Shown in pieces: positions 5,035-6,911 of a DNA stretch of 6,911 nucleotides. Origin of the DNA: Planctomycetota bacterium. GTDB lineage: Bacteria > Planctomycetota > Planctomycetia > Pirellulales > Lacipirellulaceae. The translations under genes were made by a program, and so were the position numbers. The notes below the pieces were generated by a model, which had not been told where the DNA came from, searched no databases, and saw only the letters and a list, made by a program, of their open reading frames with translations. How positions within the stretch are numbered: the first letter of the stretch is position 1; every line of letters starts with the position of its first letter. The DNA is taken from positions 1 to 6,911 of the forward strand of contig JAADIN010000075.1 in the NCBI GenBank assembly GCA_013151315.1. Reading direction: 5' to 3'.

Positions 5035-6336
5035 ATGACAGAATCTACCAAAACCGAAGTCGGTAGTTACTTCATCAGCAACTATCCGCCCTTCTCGCAA
5101 TGGTCGACCGACCAACTGGGTAAAGTTCGCGATGCCTTTCAAGCTCCACCTGCCGAGGTGCCTTTGGGGCTCTATCTGCATATCCCCTTTTGCCGTAAGC
5201 GATGCAAATTCTGCTACTTCAAAGTTTTTACCGACAAAAACTCCCCGGAAGTTGAACGCTACTTGGCTGCGTTGTCGCGCGAAATCGAATTGGTTAGCAA
5301 GCTCCCCGTGATGGGCGAGCGACCCTTTCGGTTTGTCTATTTCGGTGGAGGCACACCTTCGTTTTTGAGTTCCAAGCAGCTCATCCGGCTCGTTGATCGT
5401 TTGCGAGCAAACATCAATTGGGATCAAGCCGAGGAAGTCACTTTTGAGTGCGAGCCAGGCACCCTAAGCGAAACCAAAGTGTATACGCTCCGCGATTTGG
5501 GCATTACGCGACTAAGCTTGGGTGTCGAGCATTTTGATGATGAGGTGCTTCGCGAAAACGGCCGAGCGCACGAATCGACGGAAATCTATAAAGCCTGGCC
5601 CTGGATCCAGAAGGCCTGTTTTTATAACACGAATCTCGACCTGATTGCTGGCATGGTGGGCGATACCGACGAAAAGTGGCAGGAAACCGTTAGACGCACC
5701 ATCGAGCTTGAGCCCGATAGCGTGACGATTTACCAAATGGAGCTGCCGTTCAACACGGTCTACTCCAAAGAGTTGCTCGACAATCACGCCGAAAGTCCCG
5801 TTGCCGATTGGCCAACCAAACGCGGCTGGGTCGACTATGCCTTCGATCAATTGCAGCAAGCCGGTTACTCGGTTTCCAGTGCGTACACAATGGTAAAAGA
5901 CCCCCGTTGCGTGAACTTCAGTTATCGCGACAACCTCTGGCAGGGCAGCGATCTCCTGGCCGCCGGCATCGCCAGCTTTGGCCATGTTTCTGCTATGCAC
6001 TACCAGAACCTGCCAGAGTGGGAAGCTTATTGCAGCATGCTAGAAAACGGTGAGCTTCCCCTCGGTCGTGGTTTGCAAACAACCGAACATCAGCGCCAGG
6101 TCCGAGAGCTGATATTGCTACTGAAGCGGGGCTATTTAGAAACGAGTTACTTTCACAAAAAATATGGTATCGACATTCTCGATCACTGGCATTCGGTTTG
6201 GGAGGAGTACCAGCGAGAAGGCTATCTCACCGTTGTAGAAGGCCGGATTGAACTCCTCCGGAAAGGTTTGCTGCGAGTCGATGGTCTGCTGCCTGCCTTC
6301 TTCGAGCCCGAGCATCGTGATGTTCGGTATACCTAG
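5035..6336 (+). CDS. HemN/HemW-like radical SAM protein, substrate unknown
   Basis: This 433-residue radical SAM enzyme belongs to the coproporphyrinogen-oxidase-like superfamily. The [4Fe-4S] motif is CRKRCKFC (C53, C57, C60) after LYLHIPF. The next position is Tyr rather than the extra Cys of true HemN, which resembles the HemW side of the family. Other landmarks are YFGGGTPSFL (102-111, SAM-binding GGGTP), FECEPGTL (137-144), ITRLSLGVEHF (157-167, usually GVQSF) and LDLIAGM (201-207). The C-terminal part includes LLAAGIASFGH (307-317, equivalent to the GLGASSF region) and a winged-helix-like tail from about 350. Relatives include the heme chaperone HemW, anaerobic coproporphyrinogen oxidase HemN and HemN-like methylases or cyclases of specialised metabolism. 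Two deviating motifs (VEHF, GIASFGH) argue against plain HemW. The start is certain in frame, because TAA lies two codons upstream of the ATG (5029-5031). It stands alone between a transposon scar and a gene-poor region. Activity as a radical SAM enzyme is well supported, the substrate is not. Confidence 0.88.
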   Translation: MTESTKTEVGSYFISNYPPFSQWSTDQLGKVRDAFQAPPAEVPLGLYLHIPFCRKRCKFCYFKVFTDKNSPEVERYLAALSREIELVSKLPVMGERPFRFVYFGGGTPSFLSSKQLIRLVDRLRANINWDQAEEVTFECEPGTLSETKVYTLRDLGITRLSLGVEHFDDEVLRENGRAHESTEIYKAWPWIQKACFYNTNLDLIAGMVGDTDEKWQETVRRTIELEPDSVTIYQMELPFNTVYSKELLDNHAESPVADWPTKRGWVDYAFDQLQQAGYSVSSAYTMVKDPRCVNFSYRDNLWQGSDLLAAGIASFGHVSAMHYQNLPEWEAYCSMLENGELPLGRGLQTTEHQRQVRELILLLKRGYLETSYFHKKYGIDILDHWHSVWEEYQREGYLTVVEGRIELLRKGLLRVDGLLPAFFEPEHRDVRYT

Positions 6337-6438
6337 AGTAACTTACCAAATGATGCGCTGGTAGTAGTGGTTAGCGCCGACGGCCACGTCGCTTGCGTAG
6401 GAGCCGAGGTCGACCGCGTAAAAAAGTAAATTACTCTA
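6334..6438. repeat. 105-bp segment bounded by 13-base inverted repeats
   Basis: TAGAGTAACTTAC (6334-6346) begins at the stop codon of the radical SAM gene and is complementary at 12 of 13 positions to GTAAATTACTCTA (6426-6438). The arms are 79 bases apart. They could be terminal repeats of a small mobile element or the base of a long hairpin in the 3' RNA. No target-site duplication is evident. Confidence 0.4.
6343..6420 (-). pseudogene. Possible C-terminal gene fragment, unidentified
   Basis: Read on the - strand, 6420 down to 6346 gives a peptide ending ASDVAVGANHYYQRIIW followed by TAA (6345-6343). From the Ala codon at 6417, 20 of 23 codons end in G or C, a stronger third-position bias than in the intact genes beside it. 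The upstream edge coincides with an A/T-rich run and the right arm of the inverted repeat, and an in-frame stop follows at 6438-6436. It looks like the tail of a lost gene; the terminal aromatic residue would fit an outer-membrane beta-strand, but the family is unknown. Chance remains possible for so short a frame. Confidence 0.3.
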
Positions 6439-6606
6439 ATGGCTCAGTCGTGTCCCAATGTTCGTCAGGTCATCGAGACTGGCATACCGAGATTCCCCCA
6501 GTCCTGCGAGTCTTCGGCTGCGATTTACACACACCATCAGGACACACATTTTCTAGCCAAATCGGGCCTGCGGGCTCCTCGAAAACCGGCCAAATACCCA
6601 CCAGCA

Positions 6607-6651
6607 GGGGAAAGGAGGAGTCGCGCCCCAGCCCCGACTCCCCCTTTCCCC
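6607..6651. terminator. Strong 17-bp hairpin, possible terminator or repeat element
   Basis: The left arm 6607-6623 (GGGGAAAGGAGGAGTCG) pairs with the right arm 6635-6651 (CGACTCCCCCTTTCCCC) at 16 of 17 positions, with one A/C mismatch and an 11-base loop. On the + strand it is followed by TCACTCTTTACC, only a weak U-rich tail. The purine-rich/pyrimidine-rich arms also resemble dispersed intergenic palindromes. It could end transcripts from the radical SAM gene 270 bases upstream, but the distance and weak tail leave that unsure. Confidence 0.5.
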
Positions 6652-6685
6652 TCACTCTTTACCAAAAAAACGCCGATAATTCCCC

Positions 6686-6714
6686 TTGCGGAAAATAATG
6701 AACACTTATACACT
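6686..6714 (+). promoter_or_regulatory. Candidate promoter for the 3'-terminal gene
   Basis: TTGCGG (6686-6691) and TACACT (6709-6714) are spaced 17 bases apart, each a partial match to the sigma-70 consensus. They would give a leader of about 75 bases before the ATG at 6796. It lies just after the strong hairpin, a sensible place for a new transcription unit. Confidence 0.3.
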
Positions 6715-6780
6715 ATTCGTGCGTACAGTATCTAGCGCCGCGGCACGGGCCGCTTGCACTGCTACTTCTTCTGTTAGATA

Positions 6781-6786
6781 AAGGGG
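6781..6786 (+). promoter_or_regulatory. Ribosome binding site of the 3'-partial gene
   Basis: AAGGGG is nine bases upstream of the ATG at 6796. An in-frame TAG at 6775-6777 and no start codon between it and 6796 make that ATG the first possible start. Confidence 0.5.
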
Positions 6787-6795
6787 TTAAGACCG

Positions 6796-6911
6796 ATGGT
6801 GACTGCAATCGCGACTAGTAAAAGCTCGCCGATCAAGAACTCGGATGGCAAAAACTCAACCACAAAGGCCCCAGCAACTAGCATGGCAAAAAAACAGAAA
6901 AACAAGGGCCG
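6796..6911 (+). CDS. N-terminus of an unidentified Lys/Ser/Thr/Ala-rich protein, cut by window end
   Basis: The frame is open from ATG 6796 to the last base (38 codons plus two bases). The visible part begins MVTAIATSKSSPIKN and ends in a lysine-rich MAKKQKNKG stretch. It is low-complexity, positively charged and rich in Ser, Thr, Ala and Lys, so probably a disordered N-terminal tail; it has no signal-peptide hydrophobic core. Such tails occur on nucleic-acid-binding and other proteins, so no function can be assigned. Support comes from the ribosome binding site, the upstream candidate promoter and consistent codon use. An internal ATG at 6883 is a less likely alternative start. Confidence 0.55.
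   Translation, partial: MVTAIATSKSSPIKNSDGKNSTTKAPATSMAKKQKNKG

Larger units (their letters stand above)
6439..6795. other. Gene-poor region downstream of the radical SAM gene
   Basis: Open frames here on both strands (for example + strand 6439-6735) have no recognisable domain, cross the strong hairpin at 6607-6651 and have compositions expected of chance reading, so I do not call them. The region holds that hairpin, a candidate promoter and the ribosome binding site of the gene that runs off the window. Confidence 0.45.

Noticed and set aside
5512..6000. 162-codon - strand open frame inside the radical SAM gene
   Set aside because: It lies antisense to conserved radical SAM segments and has no motif of its own.
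6337..6429. In-frame extension of the radical SAM protein by 30 codons past its TAG stop (possible readthrough)
   Set aside because: Thirty sense codons are not rare by chance, the codon bias on this strand is weaker than on the other strand over the same bases, and there is no readthrough signal.
6439..6735. 98-codon + strand open frame downstream of the radical SAM gene
   Set aside because: It runs through the strong hairpin at 6607-6651, has Pro/Ser-rich chance composition and no ribosome binding site or domain.
1..6911. CRISPR array, tRNA or rRNA gene
   Set aside because: No regularly spaced direct repeats, no tRNA cloverleaf arms with a TTCRA-type T-loop and no rRNA-like conserved blocks were seen.

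Overview
The window looks like chromosomal DNA of a Planctomycetes bacterium, probably of the Pirellulales type. This is inferred from the mid-range GC content, the mix of peptidoglycan-gene relatives with a cytoplasmic Gfo/Idh/MocA oxidoreductase and a HemN/HemW-like radical SAM protein, and the weak or absent Shine-Dalgarno sites at several starts. No rRNA or other species marker is present, so the taxon is not proven.

Left part (1-3041, + strand): three genes related to late cytoplasmic peptidoglycan synthesis. They are a MurE-like Mur ligase cut by the window edge, a 186-residue protein consisting almost only of a MurF-like C-terminal domain, and, after a structured 390-base gap, a MurG-like glycosyltransferase. 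The order murE-murF-(gap)-murG matches the classical dcw cluster with mraY, murD and ftsW missing. Each protein keeps its fold signatures but has lost or changed residues usually tied to catalysis. All three end in exactly -RLAA at the C-terminus, each time written with different codons. An LAA carboxy-terminus is the core of the ssrA-type ClpXP recognition signal. The main hypothesis here is a set of reshaped Mur paralogs (possibly regulatory or scaffold proteins) sharing one C-terminal degron-like tag.

Middle part: a short repeat-rich spacer separates murG from a convergent Gfo/Idh/MocA dehydrogenase (3096-4187, - strand). Then comes about 850 bases without an intact gene (4188-5034). It holds a possible promoter, a well-formed ribosome binding site with only 18 codons of an open frame behind it, and a frameshifted, internally deleted remnant of an IS4-family transposase on the - strand. 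This looks like a scar where an insertion and later decay destroyed a gene.

Right part: a complete radical SAM protein of the HemN/HemW superfamily (5035-6336, +) of unknown substrate. It is followed by a 460-base stretch with an inverted repeat enclosing a possible C-terminal gene fragment, a strong 17-bp hairpin, a possible promoter, and the first 38 codons of a lysine/serine/threonine-rich protein that runs off the window end (6796-6911, +).
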